From assembly GCF_004919685.1 (NCBI RefSeq), contig NZ_SMYZ01000042.1:33208-97207 (forward strand): DNA of 64,000 nt, in the 5' to 3' direction. The DNA is from Mesorhizobium norvegicum (GTDB lineage Bacteria; Pseudomonadota; Alphaproteobacteria; Rhizobiales; Rhizobiaceae). Positions 33,640-46,107 of the stretch are shown piece after piece. The translations under genes and the position numbers were made by a program. The notes under the pieces are model-generated. The model did no database searches and was not told the origin of the DNA. It saw nothing but the letters and a program-made list of their open reading frames with translations. Position 1 is the stretch's first letter. Each line of letters opens with the position of its first letter.

Positions 33640-34097
33640 TTTTGGATCTCAAATCCAATTTTGCCGGGAGTGTACTGCCGGCGTTTGATTTCGGATGCAT
33701 CGCGGCATTCCGCCGTCGATCCGACTAGCAGTCTCTGATTTTTGTGGGAGATGGCAGGTCACGGTTTGTCGGGTGGCGAAAACGCTAAACCCTGGCACTT
33801 ATGCCCGCCACGGCTCCAGTGACAACTGGAACCCTAGGGGACGATCCGGTGGCGTCATGGCTCCGCTCCTGTGTCCGTTGCGACGTTGTTGTCCCGAAGC
33901 GCAAATCGCAAATGCCTGCGGCGTCTCGCAGGCCGCCTCTGGGCGGCGAGGCCATCGAAAGACGGCCGGCTTCGTTGACTGCTGGAGTCTGCGCCCCTGA
34001 GTCGGGGACGTCAACCTTCAATAGCCGGTTACCGAAAAATGTGATCGCGGGGAGGTTACGTACAAGTCAGTTCTTTGCACAGCTTTGTCAGGAGCGT

Positions 34098-34112
34098 GTT
34101 CGGCCTTTGTTC
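34098..34112 (+). promoter_or_regulatory. SOS (LexA) box upstream of uvrA
   Basis: GTTC-GGCCTTT-GTTC matches the alphaproteobacterial consensus GTTC-N7-GTTC exactly and lies about 150 bases before the uvrA start. uvrA is a classical LexA target in rhizobia. Confidence 0.75.
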
Positions 34113-34263
34113 TTTCCGCTTGCCCGTGCACGCGAAAGACGGTTAAACGCATTTGTCGGGAATTGTGGCGTCTCTCGACGTGGCGGCAAAACTACCTACA
34201 TAGGGGATGGCCGGGAAAACCCGCCATTCCAGGAAATTCCAGATTCTGAGGCGGCGACCGGCT

Positions 34264-37185
<2,922 letters not shown>

Positions 37186-37216
37186 TCGGACCGGTTGGCG
37201 CCTGGAGAGTTTTTGA

Positions 37217-37687
37217 ATGACAATCCGAAGAGCGCTTGCCGGTGATCTCCAAACCGTCGTCTCGCTGACGCAAGCCGCTTATGCACCCTACACCGCCCTG
37301 CTCGGCGCACCGCCGATCCCGGTCACCGAAGACTATGAGCCGCGCATCGCGCGTGGCGAGGTCTGGCTGCTCGAGAGCGGCAGCGAACTTGCGGGGCTGC
37401 TCACCCTGGAACGGCATGACGATCACGCCATGATCTTTTCCGTCGCGGTCTCCCCTGACTTTCAGGGCAAAGGCTTCGGCATTGCGTTGCTGAAACACGC
37501 GGACGAACAGACGCGCCTGTGGGGCCTGCCCGAGGTACGGCTTTACACCAACGCCAGGATGGAGCGGAACATCGCGCTCTATCTGGCCTATGGTTTCCAC
37601 GAAACGGGTCGCCGGCCCAATCCCTACCGGCCAGGATGGGTGCTCGTCGACATGGCCAAAACCGTCGATGAGATCACAGCGGCCTGA
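37217..37687 (+). CDS. GNAT-family acetyltransferase
   Basis: A 156-residue N-acetyltransferase. The acetyl-CoA-binding motif A region is VAVSPDFQGKGFGIALLKHA (Q/R-x-x-G-x-G/A), and VRLYTNARMERNIALYLAYGFHETGR completes the fold. Substrate unknown. It begins 31 bases after uvrA and may be co-transcribed with it. Confidence 0.88.
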   Translation: MTIRRALAGDLQTVVSLTQAAYAPYTALLGAPPIPVTEDYEPRIARGEVWLLESGSELAGLLTLERHDDHAMIFSVAVSPDFQGKGFGIALLKHADEQTRLWGLPEVRLYTNARMERNIALYLAYGFHETGRRPNPYRPGWVLVDMAKTVDEITAA

Positions 37688-37711
37688 TTTTTCTGAACTC
37701 GGGAGGATAAC

Positions 37712-38518
37712 ATGAGCACATCGGGAACAATCCGCGCCGGCATGGGCGGCTGGACCTTCGAGCCCTGGGATACGTCCTTCTATCCCGACAAGCTTTCCAA
37801 GGCCAAGCAGCTGAACTACGCCAGCCGCCAGGTGGCGAGCATCGAGGTCAACGGCACCTATTATTCCAGCTTCAAGGAGCCGACCTTCGTCAAATGGGCC
37901 AGCGAGGCGCCGGACGGTTTCGTCTATGCGCTGAAGGGCAACCGCTTCGTCACCAACCGGCGCGTGCTCGGCGAGGCCGGCGAGTCGATGATGCGTTTCC
38001 TCGGCTCGGGCGTGGCGGCACTCGGCGAAAAGCTCGGGCCGATCCTGTGGCAGTTCGCGCCGACCAAGAAATTCGATCCCAACGATTTCGAAGCCTTCCT
38101 GAAACTCCTGCCGGAAAAGCAGGACGGCGTTGCGCTGCGCCACGCGGTCGAGGTGCGCAACGACACCTTCGTCGTGCCGGAATTCGCCGCACTCGTGCGC
38201 AAGTACAAGGTCGCGATCGTCTATGCCGACCATGCCAAATATCCTGATATCGCCGACGTCACCGGCGATTTCATCTATGCGCGGCTGCAGACCGGCAGTG
38301 ACGACAATCCCGATTGCTACACGCCGAAAGGCCTCGATGAATGGGCGGCACGTGCGAAGACCTGGGCGGAAGGCAAGGTGCCCGCCGACCTGCGGCGCGC
38401 TGATCCCGCCACCGAGGCGCCGGTCAAGCCGCGCGACGTGTTCGTCTACTTCATCACCGAGGGCAAGGTGCGCGCGCCGTTCGGCGCCATGGCGCTGATG
38501 AAGCGCGTGACAGACTGA
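37712..38518 (+). CDS. DUF72 family protein
   Basis: A 268-residue TIM-barrel protein of the DUF72/YecE family: GMGGWTFEPWDTSFYP at the start, NGTYYSSF and GFVYALKGNRFVTN in the middle, and a C-terminal segment ending in FVYFITEGKVRAPFGAMALM. The family is related to xylose-isomerase-like barrels, but no reaction is established. GGGAGGATAAC precedes the ATG. Confidence 0.88.
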   Translation: MSTSGTIRAGMGGWTFEPWDTSFYPDKLSKAKQLNYASRQVASIEVNGTYYSSFKEPTFVKWASEAPDGFVYALKGNRFVTNRRVLGEAGESMMRFLGSGVAALGEKLGPILWQFAPTKKFDPNDFEAFLKLLPEKQDGVALRHAVEVRNDTFVVPEFAALVRKYKVAIVYADHAKYPDIADVTGDFIYARLQTGSDDNPDCYTPKGLDEWAARAKTWAEGKVPADLRRADPATEAPVKPRDVFVYFITEGKVRAPFGAMALMKRVTD

Positions 38519-38674
38519 CGAGCAAAGCGCGTCTCCTATGCGTTTTGCGCGCAGCAAAGCGCTTGATCGTGGCGTATTCAGCGCCATCGTAACCTTATCG
38601 ACACTTCCTTGCTGCATGAATCCGGCACGCCAAGTTGCAGAGCTGGAACCGCCGCCGGCAAGGAAACGAGGGGC

Positions 38675-39826
38675 ATGTCGCTCGACTACACTTCACTTCT
38701 GCTGGCTGTCGGCTTTTCCGCCGCCTGCCTGAGCCTGACATTGTTTGGCATGTGGCTGACCGCTCGCACGGAGAAGTTCCTGCTGACATGGGCGATCAGC
38801 CTGGTGTTCGTGGTCGGCGATATTTTTGTCTATGACGCCTATATCGATATGCCCGGGCGCCTGCAGGGCATCGCCACGCTGGCTTTCCTCCTGCTCGGTT
38901 TTTCGACAATGCTGGGCGCCGCCTACCAATTCAGAACCGGCGGCTCGCCAATGCCGCGAATGGTGCTTGTCGGCGCCATTTCGCTGGTTGTGACGTTGCC
39001 CCCCATGGCTCTTGGCTATGACGGGCTGGGCTTCATGTTCGAAAACGCCTTCGCCGCATTGCTTCTGTTCGTAACGGCGTTCGAATACTGGAAAGGCCGC
39101 GACGAAGCCCCTGCCCTGACGATCGGCATCACCGCGCTCTATTCGGCCACCGCCACGTCCTTCGCTCTGTGCGCCATGGTTCTTGTCTGGGATGGAAAGC
39201 TGATCCTTGGTCATGCGCCCAGCAACTGGGCCGAGGAGCTGAGCCTCATCATCGTCATCGCCAGCATGACCGGTATCGGAGCGCTTTCCCTGGCGCTCAA
39301 TCAGGGGCGCCTGGCCAGGCATCACCGCCACAATGCCCTGACCGACCCGCTGACCGGCCTGCTCAACCGCCGCGCCCTGTTCGACCTGCACGGCGATGCC
39401 CCGGTCGGTGCCTTCACGGCGGTGGTTGTCTTCGACCTCGACAGCTTCAAGGCCATCAACGACGAATTCGGCCACGCCGCCGGTGATGAAGTGCTGAAGG
39501 TTTTCGCCAGGGACCTCGCCGGCAATCTTCGCCCGGCCGACGTCGCCGCGCGCATGGGCGGCGAGGAGTTCGCGCTGGTGCTGAAGCGGACCTTACCCGA
39601 AACGGTGGAGGCCACCGCCGAGGCCATACGGGCAGCTTTTGCCGCGCGTCGCATCGAAACCGAGATGGGTTCACTGACATGCACGGTCAGTGCCGGATTT
39701 GCCTTCGGCACCAAGGAGGGTCTCAGCTTCGACAAGGTGCTCAGCGCTGCCGACAAGGCGCTCTATGCCGCCAAGCGCGGCGGCCGCAACCGCGTCACCG
39801 CCTCTCCATTCCGGCGCGCAAGCTGA
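38675..39826 (+). CDS. Membrane-anchored GGDEF diguanylate cyclase
   Basis: A 383-residue protein with six or seven membrane segments (~5-205) forming a sensor module, followed by a GGDEF domain (~220-375). The active-site loop reads MGGEEF and the substrate region LTDPLTGLLNRRAL and FDLDSFKAINDEFGHAAGD is intact, so it should make cyclic di-GMP. There is no EAL domain. Signal unknown. Confidence 0.92.
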   Translation: MSLDYTSLLLAVGFSAACLSLTLFGMWLTARTEKFLLTWAISLVFVVGDIFVYDAYIDMPGRLQGIATLAFLLLGFSTMLGAAYQFRTGGSPMPRMVLVGAISLVVTLPPMALGYDGLGFMFENAFAALLLFVTAFEYWKGRDEAPALTIGITALYSATATSFALCAMVLVWDGKLILGHAPSNWAEELSLIIVIASMTGIGALSLALNQGRLARHHRHNALTDPLTGLLNRRALFDLHGDAPVGAFTAVVVFDLDSFKAINDEFGHAAGDEVLKVFARDLAGNLRPADVAARMGGEEFALVLKRTLPETVEATAEAIRAAFAARRIETEMGSLTCTVSAGFAFGTKEGLSFDKVLSAADKALYAAKRGGRNRVTASPFRRAS

Positions 39827-39875
39827 CCGCGCGCATCGATGCCGTAGCTACGATCAGGATGAGCAAAGGCGGCCC

Positions 39876-40052
39876 TTATGCCGCGATGACGATTTCATTG
39901 AAGGTATCCAGGTCGACATAGAAGACCTTGGTGATCTCCTCGATCAGGTCGTCGTATTCGCAGCCCTGTGACCTCAAGATGTTGATGGCGGCGATGATGT
40001 CGACACGTTCGGTAAGCCGCCGCTTCTGGTAGTCCTCGACGTAACGTTCCAT
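39876..40052 (-). CDS. Small hypothetical protein, 58 residues
   Basis: ATG at 40052 preceded by AAGGGA opens a 58-codon frame: MERYVEDYQKRRLTERVDII, then a helix and an acidic amphipathic end (DLIEEITKVFYVDLDTFNE). Strong third-position GC bias and a good ribosome-binding site support it. It looks helical and soluble; function unknown. It lies between the cyclase gene and urtE. Confidence 0.62.
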   Translation of the reverse strand: MERYVEDYQKRRLTERVDIIAAINILRSQGCEYDDLIEEITKVFYVDLDTFNEIVIAA

Positions 40053-40326
40053 GGCTGTCCCTTAGCCTGTGTGCCCAAACGCGTTGAACGACAGAGATCG
40101 CAGGAGGGAAGCTAGGAAGCCTTGCTTGCGTGGAACTTGCCGGCTGGAGCCTGCACCTTCCCTCTATCTGCAACCAACCAGACTGATACGGAAGCGGCCG
40201 ACTCACAAAAGCCCTGGGAAAGACTAGCACGCAGCCCATGGTGCGCCAGTGACGCGGAAGGTTGGAGCGGAGAAATATTGGACTTGCCAATGACTTGGGA
40301 ACGTCAACTGAAGTCCAACGACGATT

Positions 40327-41022
40327 CTAGACCGTCAGGAACTTGCGGACATCCGCCCTGTCGAGATCTTCCGCCGGGCCGGTATGGACGATCACGCCAC
40401 GGTCCATGATGTTGACCTCGTCGGCCAACTCGCGGCAGAAGTCGAGATACTGTTCGACCAAAAGCACGGCAATGCCGGCCTGATCGCGCAGATAGCGGAT
40501 GGCGCGGCCGATATCCTTGATGATCGACGGCTGGATGCCTTCGGTCGGCTCGTCGAGCACCAGCAGCTTCGGCTGCATCACCAATGCCCGGCCGATGGCG
40601 AGTTGCTGCTGCTGGCCGCCGGAAAGATCGCCGCCGCGGCGGCCGAGCATCTGCTTCAGCACCGGAAACAGCTCAAACACATGCGCCGGTATGTTGCGGT
40701 CGGCCCGTTTCAGCGGCGCAAAGCCTGATTCCAGGTTCTCCCGCACGGTGAGCAGCGGAAATATCTCCCTGCCCTGCGGCACGAATGCGATGCCCGACCG
40801 GGCGCGATCATACGCCGCGCTCCGGTCGAGCGCCTTCCCCTCGAAGGCAACGCTTCCGCTCGTCAGCCGGTGGTGGCCGACGATCGATCTCATCAAACTG
40901 GTCTTGCCGACGCCGTTGCGGCCGAGCACGCAGGTGATCTTGCCGGCGCCGGCTTTCAGCGACACGCCGCGCAGCGCCTGGGCGGCGCCGTAGTGCAGCG
41001 TGGCATCGGATACTTCGAGCAT
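40327..41022 (-). CDS. urtE: Urea ABC transporter ATPase UrtE
   Basis: LivF-type ATPase, 231 residues: Walker A GRNGVGKTS, signature LSGGQQQQLAIGRAL, Walker B LVLDEPTEGIQP. The EGIQPSII segment is characteristic of UrtE/LivF proteins. Last gene of urtABCDE, 69 bases after urtD. Confidence 0.95.
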   Translation of the reverse strand: MLEVSDATLHYGAAQALRGVSLKAGAGKITCVLGRNGVGKTSLMRSIVGHHRLTSGSVAFEGKALDRSAAYDRARSGIAFVPQGREIFPLLTVRENLESGFAPLKRADRNIPAHVFELFPVLKQMLGRRGGDLSGGQQQQLAIGRALVMQPKLLVLDEPTEGIQPSIIKDIGRAIRYLRDQAGIAVLLVEQYLDFCRELADEVNIMDRGVIVHTGPAEDLDRADVRKFLTV

Positions 41023-41091
41023 GTCAGCGCCTTCTCCAGAACCTGAGGAAGGACAGGTCGAAGTGATGGAATTGCACCCGCCAGACCATAT

Positions 41092-41838
41092 TTATCTCCC
41101 CAGATAGACTTCGACGACGCGCTCGTCGGCCGACACGAAATCGAGTGTGCCTTCGCTAAGCACCGAGCCCTCGTGCAGGCAGGTGACCTTGACGCCGAGC
41201 TCGCGCACGAAATGCATGTCGTGCTCGACGACGATGACCGAATGGTCGCGCGCGATATCCTTGAGCAGCCGCGCGGTTTCCTCGGTCTCTGCGTCGGTCA
41301 TGCCGGCGACCGGTTCGTCGACCAGAAGCAACTTCGGATCCTGCGCCAGCAGCATGCCGATCTCGAGCCACTGCTTTTGTCCATGGCTGAGATTGGCCGC
41401 CAGTTCGTTACGCTTGTCGCCAAGCCGGATGATGCCCAGGATGTCGTCGATCTGCCGCGTCTCGGCCGTCGAGCGGCGATGGAACAGCGCCGGGAAGATC
41501 GAGCGCGGCCCCTTCAGCGCCAGCATCAGATTCTCTTCGATAGTGTGGCTTTCGAAGACGGTCGGCTTCTGGAACTTGCGGCCGATGCCCATCATGGCGA
41601 TCTCGGCTTCATCGTGCTTGGTGAGATCGACCTGGCCGTCGAAGAACACCTCGCCCTCATCGGGCCGCGTCTTGCCGGTGACGATGTCCATCATCGTCGT
41701 CTTGCCGGCGCCGTTGGGGCCGATGATGGCGCGCATCTCGCCCTTGTCGAGCACCAGCGACAGACTGTTGATGGCGCGAAAGCCGTCGAAGGAGACCGAG
41801 ACGCCGTCGAGATAGAGGATCGTGTTCGACTTTGACAT
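41092..41838 (-). CDS. urtD: Urea ABC transporter ATPase UrtD
   Basis: LivG-type ATPase, 248 residues: Walker A GPNGAGKTT, signature LSHGQKQWLEIGMLL and Walker B LLLVDEPVAGMTD. The LSHGQKQWLE motif separates UrtD from branched-chain amino-acid LivG proteins. It follows urtC by 6 bases. Confidence 0.95.
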   Translation of the reverse strand: MSKSNTILYLDGVSVSFDGFRAINSLSLVLDKGEMRAIIGPNGAGKTTMMDIVTGKTRPDEGEVFFDGQVDLTKHDEAEIAMMGIGRKFQKPTVFESHTIEENLMLALKGPRSIFPALFHRRSTAETRQIDDILGIIRLGDKRNELAANLSHGQKQWLEIGMLLAQDPKLLLVDEPVAGMTDAETEETARLLKDIARDHSVIVVEHDMHFVRELGVKVTCLHEGSVLSEGTLDFVSADERVVEVYLGR

Positions 41839-41844
41839 GGCCGC

Positions 41845-43077
41845 TCACTCCGCCGGCTGCGGTTCGGGGCTGGCTGCGGACCAGTCGCCGGGCTTTGTCG
41901 CCGCGCTACGAACGATTTTCGCCGGCGGCGTGACGTCGGCATCGGTGCCGGCTTCCTCGGCAATCGAGGCTGCTCGCAACGCCCTGGCGTTGCCGCGCCA
42001 GGAATCCCACATGCCGATGATGCCCTTGGGCAGCAAAAGCGTGACGGCGACGAACAGCCCACCCAACGCAAACAGCCAGAATTCCGGCAGCACGCCGGTG
42101 AACCAGGATTTGCCGGCATTGACCAGCAGCGCACCGATGATCGGTCCGACAATGGTGCCGCGCCCGCCGACGGCGGCCCACACCACGACTTCAATCGAAT
42201 TGGCCGGCTCGAACTCGCCAGGGTTGATGATGCCGACTTGCGGCACGTAGAGCGCGCCGGCAATGCCGGCCATGACAGCCGATACGGTGAAGGCGAACAG
42301 TTTTACATTCTCCGCCCGCCAGCCGAGGAAGCGGGTGCGGCTCTCGGCATCGCGCACCGCCATCAGCAGCTTGCCGTATTTCGAGCCGACGATCGCCCAG
42401 GTGACGAAGACGGCGAGCGCGAGCGTAACAGCGCTGGCCGCGAACAGCGCCGAACGCGTCGCGTCGGCCTGCACGTTGAAGCCAAGAATATCCTTGAAAT
42501 CGGTCAGGCCGTTGTTGCCGCCAAAACCCATGTCGTTGCGGAAGAAGGCGAGCAGCAGCGCATAGGTCATCGCCTGGGTGATGATGGAGAGATAGACGCC
42601 GGTGACGCGGCTGCGGAAGGCGAACCAGCCGAACACGAAAGCCAGCAGGCCAGGCACCGCGAGCACCATCAGGCCGGCAAACCAGAAATGGTCGAAGCCA
42701 TACCAGAACCACGGCAGTTCCTTGTAGTTCAGGAACACCATGAAGTCGGGCAGGATGGGGTTGCCATAGACGCCGCGCGAGCCGATCTGGCGCATCAGAT
42801 ACATGCCCATCGCATAGCCGCCGAGCGCGAAGAAGGCGCCGTGCCCGAGCGAGAGAATGCCGCAATAGCCCCAGACGAGATCGAGCGCCAAGGCGAGCAG
42901 CGCATAGCAGAGATATTTGCCGGTCAGCGCCACAATATAGGACGGGACGTAGAAGGTACTGGTGGGAGACACCGCGAGATTGAGCAGCGGCACGATGACG
43001 GCCGCAGCCAACAGGATGAAGATCGTGATGGCGATGCGGCGGTCCGCGCCCGCAGCGAAGAAGCGTCCTGACATCAT
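41845..43077 (-). CDS. urtC: Urea ABC transporter permease UrtC
   Basis: LivM-type permease, 410 residues with about ten membrane segments; LVWGYCGILSLGHGAFFALGGYAMGMYL is the family signature (given here in part). A hydrophilic C-terminal tail of ~45 residues is rich in Ala/Pro. The start overlaps the urtB stop (ATGA). Confidence 0.94.
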   Translation of the reverse strand: MMSGRFFAAGADRRIAITIFILLAAAVIVPLLNLAVSPTSTFYVPSYIVALTGKYLCYALLALALDLVWGYCGILSLGHGAFFALGGYAMGMYLMRQIGSRGVYGNPILPDFMVFLNYKELPWFWYGFDHFWFAGLMVLAVPGLLAFVFGWFAFRSRVTGVYLSIITQAMTYALLLAFFRNDMGFGGNNGLTDFKDILGFNVQADATRSALFAASAVTLALAVFVTWAIVGSKYGKLLMAVRDAESRTRFLGWRAENVKLFAFTVSAVMAGIAGALYVPQVGIINPGEFEPANSIEVVVWAAVGGRGTIVGPIIGALLVNAGKSWFTGVLPEFWLFALGGLFVAVTLLLPKGIIGMWDSWRGNARALRAASIAEEAGTDADVTPPAKIVRSAATKPGDWSAASPEPQPAE

Positions 43078-44690
43078 GCTTCCACCGCCCTGCCCTTGAG
43101 CGCGAACAGACCGCGCGGGCGCTTCTGGATGAACAGGATGATCAGCACCAGCACGACGATCTTGCCGAGCACCGCGCCGGCATAGGGCTCAAGGAACTTG
43201 TTGACGATGCCGAGCGAGAAGGCGCCGACCAGCGTGCCCCACAGATTGCCGACACCGCCGAAGACGACGACCATGAAACTGTCGATGATGTAGCCGCGGC
43301 CGAGATTGGGCGAGACATTATCGATCTGGCTGAGCGCGACACCGGCGATGCCGGCAATGCCGGAACCGAGCGCGAAGGTCAGTGCGTCGACCCATGGCGT
43401 TCTGATGCCCATCGAGGCGGCCATGCGCCGGTTGGCGGTGACGGCGCGCATCTGCAGGCCCCAGGGCGTGCGCTTCATCACATAGAGCAGCACCGCGAAC
43501 ACGGTGAGCGCGAAAACCAGAATCCACAGTCGGTTCCAGGTGATCGCAAGCTGTCCGACATTGAACGAGCCCGACATCCACGACGGGTTGCCGACCTCCT
43601 GGTTGGTCGGCCCGAAGATCGAGCGCACCGCTTGCTGCAGGATCAGCGAGACACCCCATGTCGCCAGCAGCGTTTCCAGCGGCCGCCCGTAGAGGAAACG
43701 GATGACGCCGCGCTCGATGATCAGGCCAACCAGAGCCGAGACGAGGAAAGCGAGCGGCAGCGCGATGACCAGCGACCAGTCGAACAGGTCCGGAAAAGAC
43801 GTACGGATCACTTGCTGGACGACGAAGGTCGTGTAGGCGCCGAGCATGACCATCTCGCCATGCGCCATATTGATGACGCCCATGACGCCGAAGGTGATGG
43901 CAAGGCCGATCGCCGCCAGCAGCAGCACCGAGCCCAGCGAAATGCCGTACCAGATGTTCTGGCCGGCATCCCAGAAGGCCAGCGTCGAATTGATGTTGGC
44001 GATCGCGGCCGTGGCAGCTTGCTTGACCGCGTCCGCGGAATTCGCCTCGACAGACGTGAGCAGCGAAACAGCATCACGGTCGCCACGCGCGCCGATCAGC
44101 GCGACGGCAGCCAGCTTGTCGGCATCCGGCCGATCGGAGACCAGCACGGAGGCGGCACGAGCCTGTTCGAGCAGAGCCTTGACGCTGGCCACGCTTTCGT
44201 TGGCAATGGCCGTGTCGAGCGGCCCGATGTTTGCGGCATCGGGTGTCTTGAACATGGTGTCGGCGGCTGCAATGCGCACTGCCGGGTCCTTGGCGCCAAG
44301 CGTCAGCGTACCCAACGCATCGCGGATGACGCGACGCAGCGTGTTGTTGACCTTGATCTTGGTGATGTCGTCCTTGGCCGCCTCGCCCGATGCCTCGCCG
44401 CTCAACGGGTCGGAGAGCTGAACGGTTTCGCCCGCTTCCTTGCCGGCAAACACCAGGGAATCGACCTTGCGGACATAGAGGTTGCCGTCGGCGAGCGCCG
44501 CAAGCGGCCGTTCCACCGCCGGATCGCCAATGGCCGCCAGTTCGTGGACGACGGCTCCGATCTCCGAAAAACCCTTGGCCGTCGCGAATTTGGCGATGAT
44601 GCCGCGCAGATCGGCTTCGCTTGCGCCCGATGACGACAGCGTCGCCAGCAGGAACAACAGCGTCAGACCAATGGCGCGAAACAGGTTCAT
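43074..44690 (-). CDS. urtB: Urea ABC transporter permease UrtB
   Basis: LivH-type permease of 538 residues. Unlike LivH, it begins with a signal peptide and a ~225-residue periplasmic helical domain, a normal feature of proteobacterial UrtB. The permease half starts near ISLGSVLLLAAIGLAITFGV and contains GVINMAHGEMVMLGAYT. The gene lies 106 bases after urtA. Confidence 0.94.
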   Translation of the reverse strand: MNLFRAIGLTLLFLLATLSSSGASEADLRGIIAKFATAKGFSEIGAVVHELAAIGDPAVERPLAALADGNLYVRKVDSLVFAGKEAGETVQLSDPLSGEASGEAAKDDITKIKVNNTLRRVIRDALGTLTLGAKDPAVRIAAADTMFKTPDAANIGPLDTAIANESVASVKALLEQARAASVLVSDRPDADKLAAVALIGARGDRDAVSLLTSVEANSADAVKQAATAAIANINSTLAFWDAGQNIWYGISLGSVLLLAAIGLAITFGVMGVINMAHGEMVMLGAYTTFVVQQVIRTSFPDLFDWSLVIALPLAFLVSALVGLIIERGVIRFLYGRPLETLLATWGVSLILQQAVRSIFGPTNQEVGNPSWMSGSFNVGQLAITWNRLWILVFALTVFAVLLYVMKRTPWGLQMRAVTANRRMAASMGIRTPWVDALTFALGSGIAGIAGVALSQIDNVSPNLGRGYIIDSFMVVVFGGVGNLWGTLVGAFSLGIVNKFLEPYAGAVLGKIVVLVLIILFIQKRPRGLFALKGRAVEA

Positions 44691-44796
44691 CGGCTCCAGG
44701 TGACCTTTGAAAGTTGAATTGGGCGTCCGGACGGCGGAGGAAACCGTCCGGACGCGCGGTCATGGGCATAGACCTGAAGGTCCAGCCCGGGGAGGA

Positions 44797-46107
44797 TCAG
44801 TTTGTGCCCTTGCCGCCGCACTTGCCGGTGGCAACATTGAAGTTGCCGCAGGACAGAGGCGCGCGCCAATCGGAGATCAGGTCCTTGGAGTCCGGCAGAT
44901 AGTCGGACCACTCGTCGCCCATCACCAGACCCGGCGTGCGCGACACGGTTTCGAACTGGCCGTCGGCCTGGATTTCACCGATCAGCACCGGCTTGGTGAT
45001 GTGGTGGTTCGGCATCATCGTCGAATAGCCGCCGGTCAGGTTCGGCACCGAGACGCCGATCATGGCGTCGATGACCTTGTCCGGATCGGTGGTGCCGGCC
45101 TTCTCGACCGCCTTCACCCACATGTTGAAGCCGATGTAATGGGCTTCCATCGGATCGTTGGTGGTGCGCTTGTCGTTCTTGATGAACTTGTGCCAGTCGG
45201 CGATGAACTTCTTGTTTTCGGGCGTGTCGACGCTCTCGAAGTAGTTCCAGGCGGCGAGATGGCCGACCAGCGGCGCGGTGTCGAGACCGGCAAGCTCTTC
45301 CTCGCCGACCGAGAAGGCCATGACCGGGATGTCCTCGGCCTTGATGCCCTGGTTGCCGAGTTCCTTGTAGAACGGCACATTGGCGTCGCCGTTGACGGTC
45401 GAGACGACGGCGGTCTTCTTGCCGGCCGAACCGAACTTCTTGATCGCCGAAACCTCGGTCTGCCAGTCGGAGAAGCCGAACGGCGTGTAATTGACCATGA
45501 TGTCTTCCGCCGCGACGCCCTTGGCCTTCAGATAGGCCTCGAGGATCTTGTTGGTGGTGCGCGGATAGACATAGTCGGTGCCTTCCAGCACCCAGCGCTT
45601 CACCGAACCGCCATCCTCGCTCATCAGATAGTCGACAGCCGGGATTGCCTGCTGGTTCGGCGCAGCACCCGTGTAGAACACGTTGCGCTCGCTTTCCTCG
45701 CCCTCATACTGGACGGGATAGAACAGGATGTTGTCGAGTTCGGAGAACACCGGGAGAACCGACTTGCGCGACACCGAGGTCCAGCAGCCGAACACCGCCG
45801 CGACCTTGTCCTTGGAGATCAGCTCGCGTGCCTTTTCGGCAAACAGCGGCCAGTTGGAAGCCGGATCGACGACGACCGCCTCGAGCTTCTTGCCGAGCAG
45901 GCCGCCCTTGGCGTTCTGCTCGTCGATGAGCATCAGCATGGCGTCCTTCAGCGTCGTCTCCGAAATCGCCATGGTCCCCGACAGCGAATGGAGAATGCCG
46001 ACCTTGATCGTGTCGTCAGCAGCCTTGGCGGGAGCGGACATCAACAGGCCGGCGGCAACCACGCTCGCCGAAAACATTTTTGTTATGGTCGAGAAATTAC
46101 CCCTCAT
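44797..46107 (-). CDS. urtA: Urea ABC transporter substrate-binding protein UrtA
   Basis: Periplasmic urea-binding protein of the LivJ class, 436 residues. Signal peptide ends near APAKAAD; the mature protein starts with TIKVGILHSLSGTMAISE, diagnostic for UrtA/FmdD. The start at 46107 (MRGNFSTIT) was chosen because it begins the signal peptide; 20 extra in-frame upstream residues look non-coding. A sigma-54 promoter lies 44-59 bases upstream. Confidence 0.95.
   Translation of the reverse strand: MRGNFSTITKMFSASVVAAGLLMSAPAKAADDTIKVGILHSLSGTMAISETTLKDAMLMLIDEQNAKGGLLGKKLEAVVVDPASNWPLFAEKARELISKDKVAAVFGCWTSVSRKSVLPVFSELDNILFYPVQYEGEESERNVFYTGAAPNQQAIPAVDYLMSEDGGSVKRWVLEGTDYVYPRTTNKILEAYLKAKGVAAEDIMVNYTPFGFSDWQTEVSAIKKFGSAGKKTAVVSTVNGDANVPFYKELGNQGIKAEDIPVMAFSVGEEELAGLDTAPLVGHLAAWNYFESVDTPENKKFIADWHKFIKNDKRTTNDPMEAHYIGFNMWVKAVEKAGTTDPDKVIDAMIGVSVPNLTGGYSTMMPNHHITKPVLIGEIQADGQFETVSRTPGLVMGDEWSDYLPDSKDLISDWRAPLSCGNFNVATGKCGGKGTN

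Larger units (their letters stand above)
33540..34263. other. Gene-poor interval before uvrA
   Basis: About 720 bases hold a strong hairpin at 33606-33639 and an SOS box at 34098-34112, but no gene I can support. Overlapping open frames on both strands between 33785 and 34277 have no recognisable domain, no ribosome sites and compositions typical of GC-rich non-coding DNA. A structured RNA or a decayed gene cannot be excluded. Confidence 0.5.

Noticed and set aside
33720..34040. Possible tmRNA or other structured housekeeping RNA
   Set aside because: No T-arm GGTTCGA, no CCA-type end and no recognisable tag-peptide codons on either strand.
40053..40326. Possible gene in the gap upstream of urtE's stop
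   Set aside because: A 131-codon minus frame exists but overlaps the 58-residue gene, has no ribosome site and no domain.
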